The notes: generated from the letters alone by a model not told the origin. A stretch of DNA of 64,000 nt from Burkholderia sp052045245 (GCF_052045245.1 NZ_JBQEON010000011.1:62001-126000), one strand, 5' to 3'; shown: positions 9,592 through 19,080, numbered from the stretch's first letter. Numbers and translations are program-made.

Positions 9592-10334
9592 TCAGGCCTC
9601 GCTGTAACGAAAGATAAGTTTTCCCATCTGCCAGGCATCATCGGGGCGCCTTAGTCTTTTTGACACTTTAGGTAAATCGACATCGGACGGATTTTTCCAA
9701 CCAAATGTTGAAAATATCTTGTTAGCCATAGGCAATTGCCTTTTAAATCTCCACCAAATTCTAAATGCCACGAAGACTGCAACCGCCTCCAGCGCTAGAC
9801 TGCCCGTCAGATACACCTCAGCCATCAGTTTCCATTGATCAAACGAACTGTCACGCATTACGATTGCGGTCACAAGCAACATCATCGCAAGCGCACACCC
9901 CCCCAAAACAGTACCGAGAGTTTCAGGAAAAATTTAAACAGCGCTCTGCTCCCTCGCTCACAATGAGGATGGACCGACAGGATTCCATCGTTACAGCGCC
10001 TGACTGCATAGCCAATCCAGCCGGATCCTGCCCGCTCTGCAACAACCTCGACCTCGTCACCATTTTCGAAAACTGACAACCAGATCCATGCGCGGACCTC
10101 ATCACCATTCAGTTCAAAAGTTACGAGATCCCCTACGGTGTCTGTGAATTGCGTTGACGTGCTTAAATTTAGCGCAACATCATTCAGACCTGCCAGCGCT
10201 GCAACGATCGCCGTGCGCTCCATTGCTTGTTTGTCCGCTTCCGTGAAGACCGCCTCATAGGACGCACGACGCTTCGTCAGTTTCGTGATAACCCCACGCA
10301 GGAGCACGGGGGCAATAACCTGCTTGCTGTCCAT
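9592..10334 (-). pseudogene. Two-TM T6SS partner/putative immunity protein, paralogue 3, frame broken at a homopolymer
   Basis: The N-terminal frame (MDSKQVIAPVLLRG to FLKLSVLFWGG) runs from 10334 and is thrown out of frame at a C7 tract at 9898-9904 (G7 on the coding strand). The second half, with both membrane segments and the tail WQMGKLIFRYSEA, continues in another frame to 9592. One extra G restores WGGCALAMM and a 247-residue protein aligned end to end with its neighbours. The cause may be a real slippage mutation, reversible phase variation or a sequencing error. It is first of three tandem copies transcribed towards PAAR copy 1. Confidence 0.75.
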
Positions 10335-10605
10335 CGTTAATTTCCCGTTGCGGCAAGCGCCGACTCAAAAGCAACCTGTTGTATTTCCAATGTACGCCCT
10401 TTGTCTGGTGCTGTTCCGAACGGTGAACTTGATAGAGAGTTCTTGTGCCCTCAGATACGTGGGGCCGCTCCAGGCATGCTGTGCTTCACTCAATAGGAAG
10501 CCCTGTTGGCGACGCCGGCACTTCAGGCTGCTGATCGTTCCTCACAGCATCTGAACTGCATATGCACGCTCCAAACTCATGCTGTCTCCGTCACAGCATT
10601 GTCAT
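10335..10605. other. Non-coding stretch between paralogue 3 and the tssF remnant
   Basis: About 270 bp with no recognisable gene on either strand. It includes the region upstream of paralogue 3 and so presumably the promoter of the 10334-to-7710 operon, but I could not pick a convincing -35/-10 pair. Confidence 0.4.
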
Positions 10606-10899
10606 CCTGTAAGACACGAGAATCTGCTGGGCTGACTGACGAATCTCAGCCATCGCGTCAAGCAGTTGCGGCTGCTGGGAAAACCAATGTCGCGATTCGC
10701 ACGGGACCTGGAAATAGCCCAGACAGTCGATGAACAGGCATGCGCCACTGCCAGTCTCCGCACGTTTATCACCGTCATGGATCACTTCTTCGTGGTGCAC
10801 GCGCCGACGACAAGCTTCGTTCAACTCGTCGGAATGTCCACCAACACGGGGGGAATTCGGCGCTGCTCACCTCGGCCCGGGTCCATTCCGCTGATCTGA
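10606..10899 (+). pseudogene. Fragment of tssF (duplicated 3' end)
   Basis: The reading frame ending at 10899 matches the last 80 or so residues of the complete TssF at 5856-7664, for example STFITVMDHFFV, HAPTTSFVQLV and RPGSIPLI, with scattered differences. DNA similarity extends upstream to about 10606 and downstream past the stop (TTTTCAGG and TTGCGGATC occur after both copies). There is no start or N-terminal part, so it cannot make TssF. A minus-strand PAAR gene follows both copies, so the unit tssF-end plus PAAR region was duplicated. Confidence 0.85.
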
Positions 10900-10954
10900 T
10901 TTTCAGGTGCAGACGACTTGCGGATCGAGCAACGCCGCGAATCGCACATGCCTG

Positions 10955-11206
10955 TCAGGTGAGACTCGAGATCAAGTGACACCCACAGGTCGCGCGATGG
11001 CCATGCCGAGCAATTGGAACGCCATCGTCCGTCATCGATTCATCGCCTTCAACGATCACATTCGGTTTGACGTCCGGGTGTTGAGGGCACGTTACCTCAT
11101 CACCCTTACGCGCGACGAAACGACCGTCGAAGCGCATTTTCGACGAACCGGTGATCACCTTGCCGCCGTGGTCGGTATCGTCACCGACACGAATGAGATT
11201 CATCAT
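10955..11206 (-). CDS. PAAR-domain T6SS spike-tip protein (copy 2)
   Basis: The protein begins MMNLIRVGDDTDHGGKVITG, followed by FDGRFVARKGDEVTCPQHP and DDGVPIARHGHRATCGC, the standard layout of short Burkholderia PAAR proteins (83 residues from the first ATG at 11206; the ATG at 11203 is equally possible). It should sit on the VgrG tip. It is the last gene of the vgrG - DUF4123 - effector - partner - PAAR series. It is only distantly similar to PAAR copy 1. Confidence 0.88.
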   Translation of the reverse strand: MMNLIRVGDDTDHGGKVITGSSKMRFDGRFVARKGDEVTCPQHPDVKPNVIVEGDESMTDDGVPIARHGHRATCGCHLISSLT

Positions 11207-11240
11207 GAATAGGCCCCAACCTTCGGGTGAGCGAACTACG

Positions 11241-11978
11241 TTAGTAACGGAAATACAAGACACCTAATGCTCCCGCCTCTCCGGGCTGCTTGCTCTTTTT
11301 TGTGATCGCAGGCAGATCGATATTCTTCACGTTCTTCCAGCCAAATCCAGAAAAAATTCCCTCGGCGAGACGAACAAATCCCATGAATTTTCTGGATATG
11401 TTGAATGCGATCACACCAAAAATAGCTGCAACCATAGCCCCCCCACCGGCGTACATATAGAAAATCCCGAGCCAGTTGTCAACAGGGTCAAAATAGGACG
11501 TGATTGCCCCCAAAATAACCATAATTAACATCAAAGACGAATATATCAAAAACCACCATTTCACCGTCGCCTTATAATGCGCATATCGACCACGACTACA
11601 ATGTGGATGTAATGCCACGATTCGGTCGCCGACCCGTCTGATGCCAAATGCATGCCATATCTGGCCAAATTGCTCTGCGACAACCTCGACTTCATCACCT
11701 TCTTTGAACACGGATACCCATACCCAAGCACGAATGCTTTTCCCATCCAGCTCGAATTCGAGCAAATCAGCGTCCTCAGCCGTATCGTCCGCAGACGCAG
11801 CCAGCCCGATAGCCACACCACCAAGACCAGCTAGCCCTGCCGCAACAGCCGTTACCCCCATCGCGGTCCGATCAGCATCAGTAAACAAAAACTCCTGGGA
11901 CTGCCTCGTGCTACGAAGATTCCGGATATGTCCTTTCAAAAGTTGCGTAGGGGATGATTTTTCTGTGTCTGCCATCAT
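11241..11978 (-). CDS. Two-TM T6SS partner/putative immunity protein, paralogue 4 (effector-linked)
   Basis: The 245-residue protein is the divergent member of the four-gene family: LLKGHIRNLRSTR at the start, FTDADRTAMGVTAVAAGLAGLGG, WVSVFKEGDEVEVVAEQ, LHPHCSRGR, two membrane segments (about 130-155 and 165-190) and a C-terminal YFRY. It lies 8 bp after the large effector gene in the same direction, the usual place for a T6SS immunity gene. Presumed role: inner-membrane protection against the pore-forming toxin, or a chaperone for it. The family label as I recall it says effector, so the role is unsettled. Confidence 0.78.
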   Translation of the reverse strand: MMADTEKSSPTQLLKGHIRNLRSTRQSQEFLFTDADRTAMGVTAVAAGLAGLGGVAIGLAASADDTAEDADLLEFELDGKSIRAWVWVSVFKEGDEVEVVAEQFGQIWHAFGIRRVGDRIVALHPHCSRGRYAHYKATVKWWFLIYSSLMLIMVILGAITSYFDPVDNWLGIFYMYAGGGAMVAAIFGVIAFNISRKFMGFVRLAEGIFSGFGWKNVKNIDLPAITKKSKQPGEAGALGVLYFRY

Positions 11979-11986
11979 TAATCCAT

Positions 11987-14848
11987 TTATTCAACCGAAA
12001 GACCCATTACCTTCAATGCCTTGTCAAATTCGTCGCTCTGCTTTCCCGCATCCCAAGCCAGAGTCGCAGCTTTCCGTCCGAACGCACACTTTTCAAGCCA
12101 TATCTGCAAATCATCGTCTGAAAAATACCAAATCAGAAACTGGATAGCGACCACTGCCACTGCAACTTCCCATCCAGTCAGGATCAAAACGCCCCGACCG
12201 AGGAGCAACAAGGCTCCCCGCGAACCGATTGCTATACCTGCCTCCTCTGCCGCTGCACCGACTGCCGCCCTGCCGACCACATTTGCCGCCTGCTGCCGAG
12301 CTCGCCATCCGCCAGCCTCCGCAACCTCGGAAGTCGTGAACGATCCCAATCTTGCGGTCGCGCCGGTAATACCCGCAGCACCGCCCCTTGCCAGGATTAC
12401 AATGCGACTCCCACCACCGGCGATGCGAGCCAGCAGCGGTGCTGACGAGGTCAGAGCGGTAAGAAGATACGACATGCCCGTGCCGATACCAAGCGCCGAT
12501 TTGACGAAATAAAGGGCAGCGATACGGTAACTATTAGTCTTAGCTTTATCAAAGCCCTTGTGAAAATCCACAACCCCTTGAATCAACGCCGAAACTCCCC
12601 CCAAGAAACTCGTAATCGTCTTCAAGTTGCGCAGCGTTTGTGCTGCATCGCTCGAGAAAGCCTTGAGTGCCTTCTCCGAAACCGCAAAAACCGCACCCAC
12701 GACCGACACACCCGATGCAACCATCAGCGCATAGTCATCGCTGCTTTTATCCGCTTTGGCAAGCAAGCATCCGAAATTCAGCATCTCGATTACCACCAGC
12801 GTACTAGCCAACCTGGCATTTAATTGCGTCGACGCCCCCTTTTGCGACTTGCTGACCTCCTCCCACATGTCCGTCAAACTCTTGACACGCTTATCCGACC
12901 CTACGGCTTGCAGGGAACGCACATATGCCTGGGGCGGCGGCACACCTTGCTGCCGCAACTCGCGATAACCCATCTGCAAAGCCAGGCGCATCGCCGGCTC
13001 GGCTACCATCGCGGCCTTGATAATCCTGATCGTGTCCGCTTGCGCAATCCCGCCTCGTATCATCAACGTGCCACGAATCAGATACATACCGACGTTATCG
13101 GCCAACTCCGCACTTTTGCTCCATTTGAACAGGCCACTGCCCATCGTCACGGCGAGCTGGTCGGCATGAGTACCTTTAACGATCAACTCCGAACCCGATG
13201 CCGCCGTTGCTCCGCGCTTTAGCACATCCGTCATCTTGTCGCAAAACTTCAGGAAGGCCTTCGTATTCTTGATCAGATACGATGACACGAAGTCGGCCCA
13301 ATGACTGATCTGATCGCCGACACTCGCCGGCTGTGCCTTGTACTCGGTCGCTTTCTCCAGCAGCGCCTTGATCTCAGCCTTCTGATCCTGCTGGTTGTAC
13401 GCATAGGCCCGCCATACCAGACTCGAAGGTTGCGTTGGATCCATGTTGTTGATCAGATCTTCAATCAACTTGGCGCCCTTTTCCTCCGACGGTAAGCCCC
13501 ACAACGCTGCATCAATGACTCCAGCGAAGGCGATTCCGTCCTGGAAGTCGTTTTCGTGATAATCGTGCAGCGCGGCCAGAAACGTCGACGCCTTCAGCCA
13601 TGCGCCGACATCCGGCGTTCGATTGGCCTGTAACTGATGTGAGGCCTTCTGCACCGACTCGTACCAGGGTCGAAACACGCCTAGCTTCTGCGGATCGAGT
13701 TTGCGGTAATACTTCGGCCAAGCAGCATCACCGATCTGCTTTGCTTCGGCCGGAGCAATCACACCAGCCGCAGCAATTTTCTTGTCGGACATCGCCTGCT
13801 GTTCCGGAGATACGACCAGAGCATCGGGAACTCCATCAGCAGCATACGGATTATTCTTCATCGCTTCCCAGCCAGCCGTCCACGCCGACCGCGAACGACT
13901 TTTCGACTCGACTGCTCCGTTGCGTACCGCTCCTTCCGCAGCAGTGATCGACTCGAGTGCATCGATCTGAGTCACCCGCTCACGCGTGTACGTCAGTAAC
14001 CAGCTCCCAGCGTCGTTACGGAAGCCGTTCAATTCATGAACATTACCGATGCCGTCCCACATTGCCAACAGCATCGGCGGATGATGCTTGCCCTTATCAA
14101 GCTGGCCGACATCGCTCATGACCCTGATCAATGCGTCACTGGCCGACGCAGGAGAAGCCTGACGAATATGCAACGGGTAACAGGTCGTCTCCTGGCGCAT
14201 TACTTCCGGCTTGTATTTGCCAGTTTCATCACTAAGCGTCTGCCTAGGTGGCTGCAACAGCTTGGGATCGAGACCCGGCATGTATTCGATGACATCATCG
14301 ATAGCTTGTCGGGTTGCAACGACAGCGTGCCCTTGCGTGTCGTGACCGGCCGAGATCCATTTCGACGGCTCGATCCATTGCATCCGTTGCTGGCGAAGCG
14401 TTGCATCCCTCTTGTACAGGTCGAATGTATCGCGATGCCACGCATGCTGCGAAAACGCGATATACACCCGGTCGGTGCACTTCTCCGGCCTCTCGATCGC
14501 GATGATGTCCATCGGCACCGCGATTGCTTTCTTTGCACATGCCGGATGAGTCGTCGGCTCGGCCGGTAACGGAAGCGACTGCTTCCACAAGCGCCCGTCC
14601 TCCGTCACGTTGTATGCTTCCCAGTAGTTGCTGCCTCGTGCGCCCTTTACGTAGAACAGATACAACCAACCTGCACGCAACGTGCGCACTGCGTATCGAT
14701 GTTCAGTAAGTTTGACGTCGGTCACCCCGTGCCCGCCAATTCCGGCAGGCAACTTTGCCGCCACGATATTCGGCACGACCGTGTACCGAACCGGTAAGAT
14801 CGGCAGCCCCGTCTTTTCGCAGTTGGCGCACTGGTTTGCTGTATCCAT
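11987..14848 (-). CDS. MIX/VasX-like T6SS effector, predicted pore-forming toxin
   Basis: The 953-residue protein starts with a VasX-like N-terminal region (CANCEKTGLPILPVRY). At residues 57-65 it has LRAGWLYLF, an exact fit to the hRxGhhYhh core of the MIX marker of T6SS effectors. A long central region follows. The last third is rich in hydrophobic and Gly/Ala stretches, about 690-725, 790-815 and a strong segment near 910-930 (VAVAVVAIQFLIWYF), as expected for a toxin acting in membranes. It resembles the family I recall as BTH_I2691. Gene order (vgrG, DUF4123 adaptor, effector, partner, PAAR) supports export on this VgrG. Confidence 0.86.
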   Translation of the reverse strand: MDTANQCANCEKTGLPILPVRYTVVPNIVAAKLPAGIGGHGVTDVKLTEHRYAVRTLRAGWLYLFYVKGARGSNYWEAYNVTEDGRLWKQSLPLPAEPTTHPACAKKAIAVPMDIIAIERPEKCTDRVYIAFSQHAWHRDTFDLYKRDATLRQQRMQWIEPSKWISAGHDTQGHAVVATRQAIDDVIEYMPGLDPKLLQPPRQTLSDETGKYKPEVMRQETTCYPLHIRQASPASASDALIRVMSDVGQLDKGKHHPPMLLAMWDGIGNVHELNGFRNDAGSWLLTYTRERVTQIDALESITAAEGAVRNGAVESKSRSRSAWTAGWEAMKNNPYAADGVPDALVVSPEQQAMSDKKIAAAGVIAPAEAKQIGDAAWPKYYRKLDPQKLGVFRPWYESVQKASHQLQANRTPDVGAWLKASTFLAALHDYHENDFQDGIAFAGVIDAALWGLPSEEKGAKLIEDLINNMDPTQPSSLVWRAYAYNQQDQKAEIKALLEKATEYKAQPASVGDQISHWADFVSSYLIKNTKAFLKFCDKMTDVLKRGATAASGSELIVKGTHADQLAVTMGSGLFKWSKSAELADNVGMYLIRGTLMIRGGIAQADTIRIIKAAMVAEPAMRLALQMGYRELRQQGVPPPQAYVRSLQAVGSDKRVKSLTDMWEEVSKSQKGASTQLNARLASTLVVIEMLNFGCLLAKADKSSDDYALMVASGVSVVGAVFAVSEKALKAFSSDAAQTLRNLKTITSFLGGVSALIQGVVDFHKGFDKAKTNSYRIAALYFVKSALGIGTGMSYLLTALTSSAPLLARIAGGGSRIVILARGGAAGITGATARLGSFTTSEVAEAGGWRARQQAANVVGRAAVGAAAEEAGIAIGSRGALLLLGRGVLILTGWEVAVAVVAIQFLIWYFSDDDLQIWLEKCAFGRKAATLAWDAGKQSDEFDKALKVMGLSVE

Positions 14849-14887
14849 TCGCTCTCTCGATATGGGAATCAGGTTTGTTCTATAAGG

Positions 14888-15853
14888 CTAGGAAGACGAA
14901 ACGGTCATTGCCCCGTCATACCACGTACCCCGTCGAATCGCTTCGATTTCGTCTTCGCTTACTTCACCGACCGCTGCCGTATAGAACTCGTCCGACGCAC
15001 GCCGGCCCAATGCGTGTGCGACGCTCGGATGACGATCGAAATATGGATGCCATGTCAGCGCATGCCCGATGAAAGCGATTTTGTCATCACGATCGACGAG
15101 TCCATGCTGCTCCGCGCGGGCCGCGCTCGCAATTGCGATCTCGATTTCGTCGGACTGAGGCTGTCGCTGCATAGCCAGCATATGCAATGCGAGCGCTCGA
15201 TTGATCACGCCATGGCGGTGGATGTCACGCCACTGCCTATCGGTCAGATCCAGTTCCGTACGCAACGCCGTTGCCGAAGAGTAGACGCATGGCTTTCCAC
15301 AGGCGTCCAACGCATGCCAGGCCCTGACCGGGCCGAGCAAGGCCTGCTTTTGCCCGTCCGCCAGAATCGGCCACATCAGACTCAGCGCACGAGCGTCGTA
15401 GTAACGCAATGCGCATCGGCGGCCCTGATCGTCGATCTGCAGTATGTTGCTCGACCAGTATTCGGCGATGTGCTCAAGCGACGCCTCGCTCGCCAGCCAG
15501 CCTCCAATCCGTTGGCCCAGCCCCTTTGCTACCACATCCGACTGTCGATCTTCGAAGGCTAGCCGAACGCTTTCAATCAACAACGCCACACCTTCAGACG
15601 TCGACAAGTCCAATTCGATCAAGTACGGACGATGATCATCAGGGAAGGCTTCGTGCGCAATCTCGACGACAGCGCTAGGCTGATCATCAAACGAAGTCGC
15701 GCCTTCGGCACTTTGAGGCAACGCACGCCGACTCGGATCGACGACAAGGCAGCAGCGCAACTCGCGTTGCTGGCTGAAATAGGCGCGCAAGACACTCACC
15801 ATCGAATCGACGGACTCACGGTTCCCGCCGTCAACCGGTTCGAACGTTTCCAT
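14888..15853 (-). CDS. DUF4123 T6SS effector chaperone/adaptor (Tap/TEC type)
   Basis: DUF4123 proteins bind an effector and its VgrG and are needed for loading. This 321-residue protein shows CCLVVDPSRRALP near the start and RCALRYYDARAL in the middle. I place the start at ATG 15853 (METFEPVDGG): it lies 4 bp after the vgrG stop and has GGAG seven bases upstream, inside the vgrG end. A longer frame reaching 15988 reads through the vgrG tail as Arg-rich sequence and is unlikely to be real. The gene sits 39 bp before the effector it should serve. Confidence 0.85.
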   Translation of the reverse strand: METFEPVDGGNRESVDSMVSVLRAYFSQQRELRCCLVVDPSRRALPQSAEGATSFDDQPSAVVEIAHEAFPDDHRPYLIELDLSTSEGVALLIESVRLAFEDRQSDVVAKGLGQRIGGWLASEASLEHIAEYWSSNILQIDDQGRRCALRYYDARALSLMWPILADGQKQALLGPVRAWHALDACGKPCVYSSATALRTELDLTDRQWRDIHRHGVINRALALHMLAMQRQPQSDEIEIAIASAARAEQHGLVDRDDKIAFIGHALTWHPYFDRHPSVAHALGRRASDEFYTAAVGEVSEDEIEAIRRGTWYDGAMTVSSS

Positions 15854-15857
15854 CCAG

Positions 15858-18389
15858 TCACTCCAGTACAACGCTCGACGCGCTATCGGCAGACGCCGAA
15901 GCCGTCTTCCAGGCACACCCCTTCGGCACGCTCGCAATCGGTGAAGGCAAGCGCATCGATGACGCGCCCGGTTTGTCCCAGCTCGCACATTTTTCGAGAA
16001 TCTGGCCGCTCGTTCCGTTCTCGATCAGATCAGGTGTGATCTTGATGTACGAACCGCCTGCACCGATCCAGATCTCCTTCTCCGCCGAAATGACGACTTT
16101 CCCATTCGAACTCGTGATCGTTACGTCGTTGAGCGCGGCGAGCTTCATTTCGTCGCTCTGCGCCTGAATTTCGACCTTGCCCTTGGACGCAAAGAGCTTG
16201 ATTCCGGCGTTCTGCGCAAACAGGCTAATCTTCTCCATCACACTTACGATCAGCGATTTGCCGGCCGCCACGTGCGTGCTCTTACCGCTGACGATATTGA
16301 CTTGCTGATTGGCCGTCAGTTGCGCTGAATCCTGAGTCGACAGCCCCAAGCCCGCAGGACTCGCCATCAGCATAATCGGTGTTGAAAAGCCGTTCGCGTT
16401 GCCTGTGCCGCCACCGCCCGTCCGACCGCCGCTGCCAGCGCCGCCGCTCACGCTATAGTGCGTCGCATCGGTGAACTTCTTGAGTGCGTCCTGCCCTTCC
16501 TGCAAGCTTTCGGCCTGGTTCGCCGAGCTCGCCTGCGACGTCAAATCCACAACGGTTTCCGCGCTGGCCAACTGCTCGGAAGCAGCCGTCACGTTCAACG
16601 GCTGATTCGTCGCTGTCGGGTGGGTCGACACGAACAAACCCTGCCCCGCCCGAATGGCACCGTAGGCATCCGATTTGAGATCGAAACCGCTGCCGAGGAA
16701 TGCACCGCGCGTATTGTCGGTCTGCTGGATCAGGTATCCAAGGTGCAAGTGGGACTGGTAGCTGCTCGAGTAAAGATGGACCCGATTCTGCTGCGTCGAG
16801 TCGTCCATCACGAGCTGGTTGTAGCCGGTGCCACCATACTCGCGCGAGCGTTGACCGGACAGCAAGCCGTTCGTGTGCCATACCGGCTGCGTCGCGCCCC
16901 CGTACATTCTCGCGATGATGACGGGCCGGTCACAGTCACCTTCCATGAAGCCGACGACCACTTCGTCGCCCTTGCGTAGTGGCTGAATCCCGCCACGGGT
17001 CGATCCCGCATCCAGGAACGTCGGGCGCACCCAGCACGATGCGCGTTCGTCCTGACCGTTGCGGCGGTTCCAGTGAAACCACACCTTCACCCGGTTCAGT
17101 GAATCGGTGTACACCTCTTCGCCGCTTGGTCCGGCCACGATCGCGTTCTGCAACTGCATCACGGGCTTCTTGTGTTCGAACGGGCTACGGAATGGGACGT
17201 TGCGTGGCTGCGCCTCAACCACTACCTGAAAGAAACCTTCACTGCCGTCTGCGTGGCGAACCGTCGCGCCAGCTTTCGCTTGCGCAACTTCCGCAGCCAG
17301 CCCGTCGGGAAATTGATCCGCCTCGTCCAGACCGGGCAGGTTATTGCCAATCAGCCAGTCGACACCGAGCAGAACAAACTCGCGATCCGGTTGACTGCCC
17401 GCATCATGGACCGGATGACCGCGAAGTTCGAAGCGTCTCCCCGGCATCGCACAGCGCAAGCCGCCAATGCCGTGAAAACGTTTCATCCGCGACTTGCGCT
17501 CTTCAAGCCGAATCTGCGCAAGACGCTCACCTTGCTCACGGTCCGACCACATGTACGCGCCGGGATAGTCGTAGACCTCCCCATCGGTCGGCAACTCGCC
17601 GTTCACGTCCGTCACGCCCTGCACCTGCCGAGGGAGATCGGGGCGCTTGTAGTCGAACGAGCGAGACGTCAGTTGCGCACTGTCGATCTGAAGCTGCTCC
17701 TTCCACTGCGCGAACCCGTTCAGTTCACCGCTGATTTCCGTAGGGCCGAACTCGACAACCGATTGCTTCAGTTGCGGGACAAAATAAACGTCGTCCGTCA
17801 GAACCATCGTGTGCGATCGGCCATTTTCGGCTTGCTCGAAGTACGGAAATACGCCGACCTCCTCCATGCTGCGATAGACGAAATTCAGGTCGTATTCCCA
17901 CTGCACGCGATTCGAGTAGGACGGCAGCGGCTTGTGAAGCTCGTAGCGAAACGCACCACGCGCTTGAGGATGCTCGTTGAAGACGTCGGTCAGAATCTGC
18001 TCGCCGTTCTGCTCCTGCCAGTCACGCATGTCGCGGCGCAGGCGCAGGAAATAGAGCCAGGATGAGAACGCCAGCTTGTAAAAAGTCAACGGCCCATCCG
18101 CGCCCAGCCGGCTGAATCGGTGAACGTAGCCATGGATCGGCATGTATGAGCCGTCCGTCTGCTGAATCCAGAGCGTAACCGGCTTGGCGAGCAGCGCACT
18201 CAGTTCAATCTGGCTACCGCGTGGCGAAACCGCGTCAATCACGAATTCGTAATCGCGACCGAGCCGAGCCATTCCTTTCACATAGAGCGGCAATAACCAG
18301 TCGATGCCGAGCGGCGTGTCGAGTTTGACAAGACGATTGTATTGCGCGTCACCGAGACGCAACGTCTTATAAAGTGCGGTGTGGCCCAT
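15858..18389 (-). CDS. vgrG: VgrG spike protein (type VI secretion tip)
   Basis: VgrG trimers form the puncturing spike on the Hcp tube. The 843-residue protein has the gp27/gp44-like N-terminal domain, the gp5-like OB fold around residues 410-500 (VKVWFHWNRRNGQDERASCW, PVIIARMYGG) and the long C-terminal DUF2345-type beta region. It ends with an Ala-rich, KGCA-containing tail, as in many Burkholderia VgrGs, with no fused toxin domain. The start MGHTALYKTLRLG is preceded by AAGGGAA. It is the first gene of the operon running to PAAR copy 2, so the spike, its loader, cargo and tip are encoded together. Confidence 0.95.
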   Translation of the reverse strand: MGHTALYKTLRLGDAQYNRLVKLDTPLGIDWLLPLYVKGMARLGRDYEFVIDAVSPRGSQIELSALLAKPVTLWIQQTDGSYMPIHGYVHRFSRLGADGPLTFYKLAFSSWLYFLRLRRDMRDWQEQNGEQILTDVFNEHPQARGAFRYELHKPLPSYSNRVQWEYDLNFVYRSMEEVGVFPYFEQAENGRSHTMVLTDDVYFVPQLKQSVVEFGPTEISGELNGFAQWKEQLQIDSAQLTSRSFDYKRPDLPRQVQGVTDVNGELPTDGEVYDYPGAYMWSDREQGERLAQIRLEERKSRMKRFHGIGGLRCAMPGRRFELRGHPVHDAGSQPDREFVLLGVDWLIGNNLPGLDEADQFPDGLAAEVAQAKAGATVRHADGSEGFFQVVVEAQPRNVPFRSPFEHKKPVMQLQNAIVAGPSGEEVYTDSLNRVKVWFHWNRRNGQDERASCWVRPTFLDAGSTRGGIQPLRKGDEVVVGFMEGDCDRPVIIARMYGGATQPVWHTNGLLSGQRSREYGGTGYNQLVMDDSTQQNRVHLYSSSYQSHLHLGYLIQQTDNTRGAFLGSGFDLKSDAYGAIRAGQGLFVSTHPTATNQPLNVTAASEQLASAETVVDLTSQASSANQAESLQEGQDALKKFTDATHYSVSGGAGSGGRTGGGGTGNANGFSTPIMLMASPAGLGLSTQDSAQLTANQQVNIVSGKSTHVAAGKSLIVSVMEKISLFAQNAGIKLFASKGKVEIQAQSDEMKLAALNDVTITSSNGKVVISAEKEIWIGAGGSYIKITPDLIENGTSGQILEKCASWDKPGASSMRLPSPIASVPKGCAWKTASASADSASSVVLE

Positions 18390-18437
18390 GCAGCGTTCCC
18401 TTCGTTGGTATTCAGGTGGGGTTTCTGCCGAGCGCAG

Positions 18438-18443
18438 ATTATA
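18438..18443 (-). promoter_or_regulatory. Candidate -10 box of the vgrG operon
   Basis: On the minus strand the sequence reads TATAAT, a perfect -10 hexamer, about 50 bases before the vgrG start. Seventeen bases upstream is only a weak -35 (ATCGTC). The stretch is AT-rich compared with its surroundings. This is a plausible but unproven promoter. Confidence 0.35.
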
Positions 18444-18669
18444 AATGCCTTTCGGAACAAGACGATAGTGAACCTCGAACGCCCGTCTATCTCGAAAAAA
18501 TTGGCAGTCTGACGCAACAGCGCGAAATTACCGAAATCTCACAACCTTTAAGGAAAAAAATTCCGATACTCGCCGCAATCCAGTTTTTCTCAGGCATATA
18601 GGACTTTTTCGAGCGCGGTTACCGACGGCCACTCCGCCGCTGAAAACCCGCATCGGCGCACTTCGCACT

Positions 18670-18954
18670 TTGCTCAAGCGCTTCCATGCATTTCACGCTT
18701 GCATTTGCGATGGGCAATACCGTTGTCATAATTCTGCTCGAGGCGTTTCGCGCGTCCAGTTGTCCCGTGTTCTCAACGAACGGGCGAGCATCTCGCCCGA
18801 GATGGCGCTACGCATCGAGCAGTGGCTGGGTGAGGAGCGCGGGGGCCGAGCCGATCTGTGGCTTGGCATGCAATTGGACTATGACCTCTGGCAGGCGCGA
18901 AAGCATGCGCCGACGAAGGTCAAACCAGCCCCGGCCGAATCAGCGCGTGCGTGA
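18670..18954 (+). pseudogene. HigA-type antitoxin remnant
   Basis: From about residue 25 the frame matches the second half of HigA/XRE addiction-module antitoxins: VSRVQLSRVLNERASISPEMALRIEQWLG-like helix-turn-helix, then WLGMQLDYDLWQAR. The normal start (HPGEIL-type segment and first helices) is missing; upstream codons are unrelated, and similarity to it seems spread over another frame. No HigB toxin gene adjoins it. It is probably a decayed toxin-antitoxin module at the right edge of the T6SS island. Confidence 0.7.
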
Positions 18955-19080
18955 TGCGCCCGGTCGTCAAGCCGCGTCATGACGCGCGCACGCGTGTCCC
19001 GCCCCGGATCAACGCGAAGTCCCGATGGTCGTCGATAGCGCCGCCCCAATCATGGCGGCCGGATCGGCTGGCGATGCGAT

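Noticed and set aside
10907..11212. Plus-strand open frame over the second PAAR gene
   Set aside because: It is antisense to a clear PAAR gene and has no recognisable features.
15900..16000. Alternative frame inside the vgrG end (MCELGQTGR onwards) as the true DUF4123 start
   Set aside because: It hits a TAG before the conserved region, and the vgrG frame has a normal KGCA-type tail; ATG 15853 with GGAG spaced seven bases fits better.
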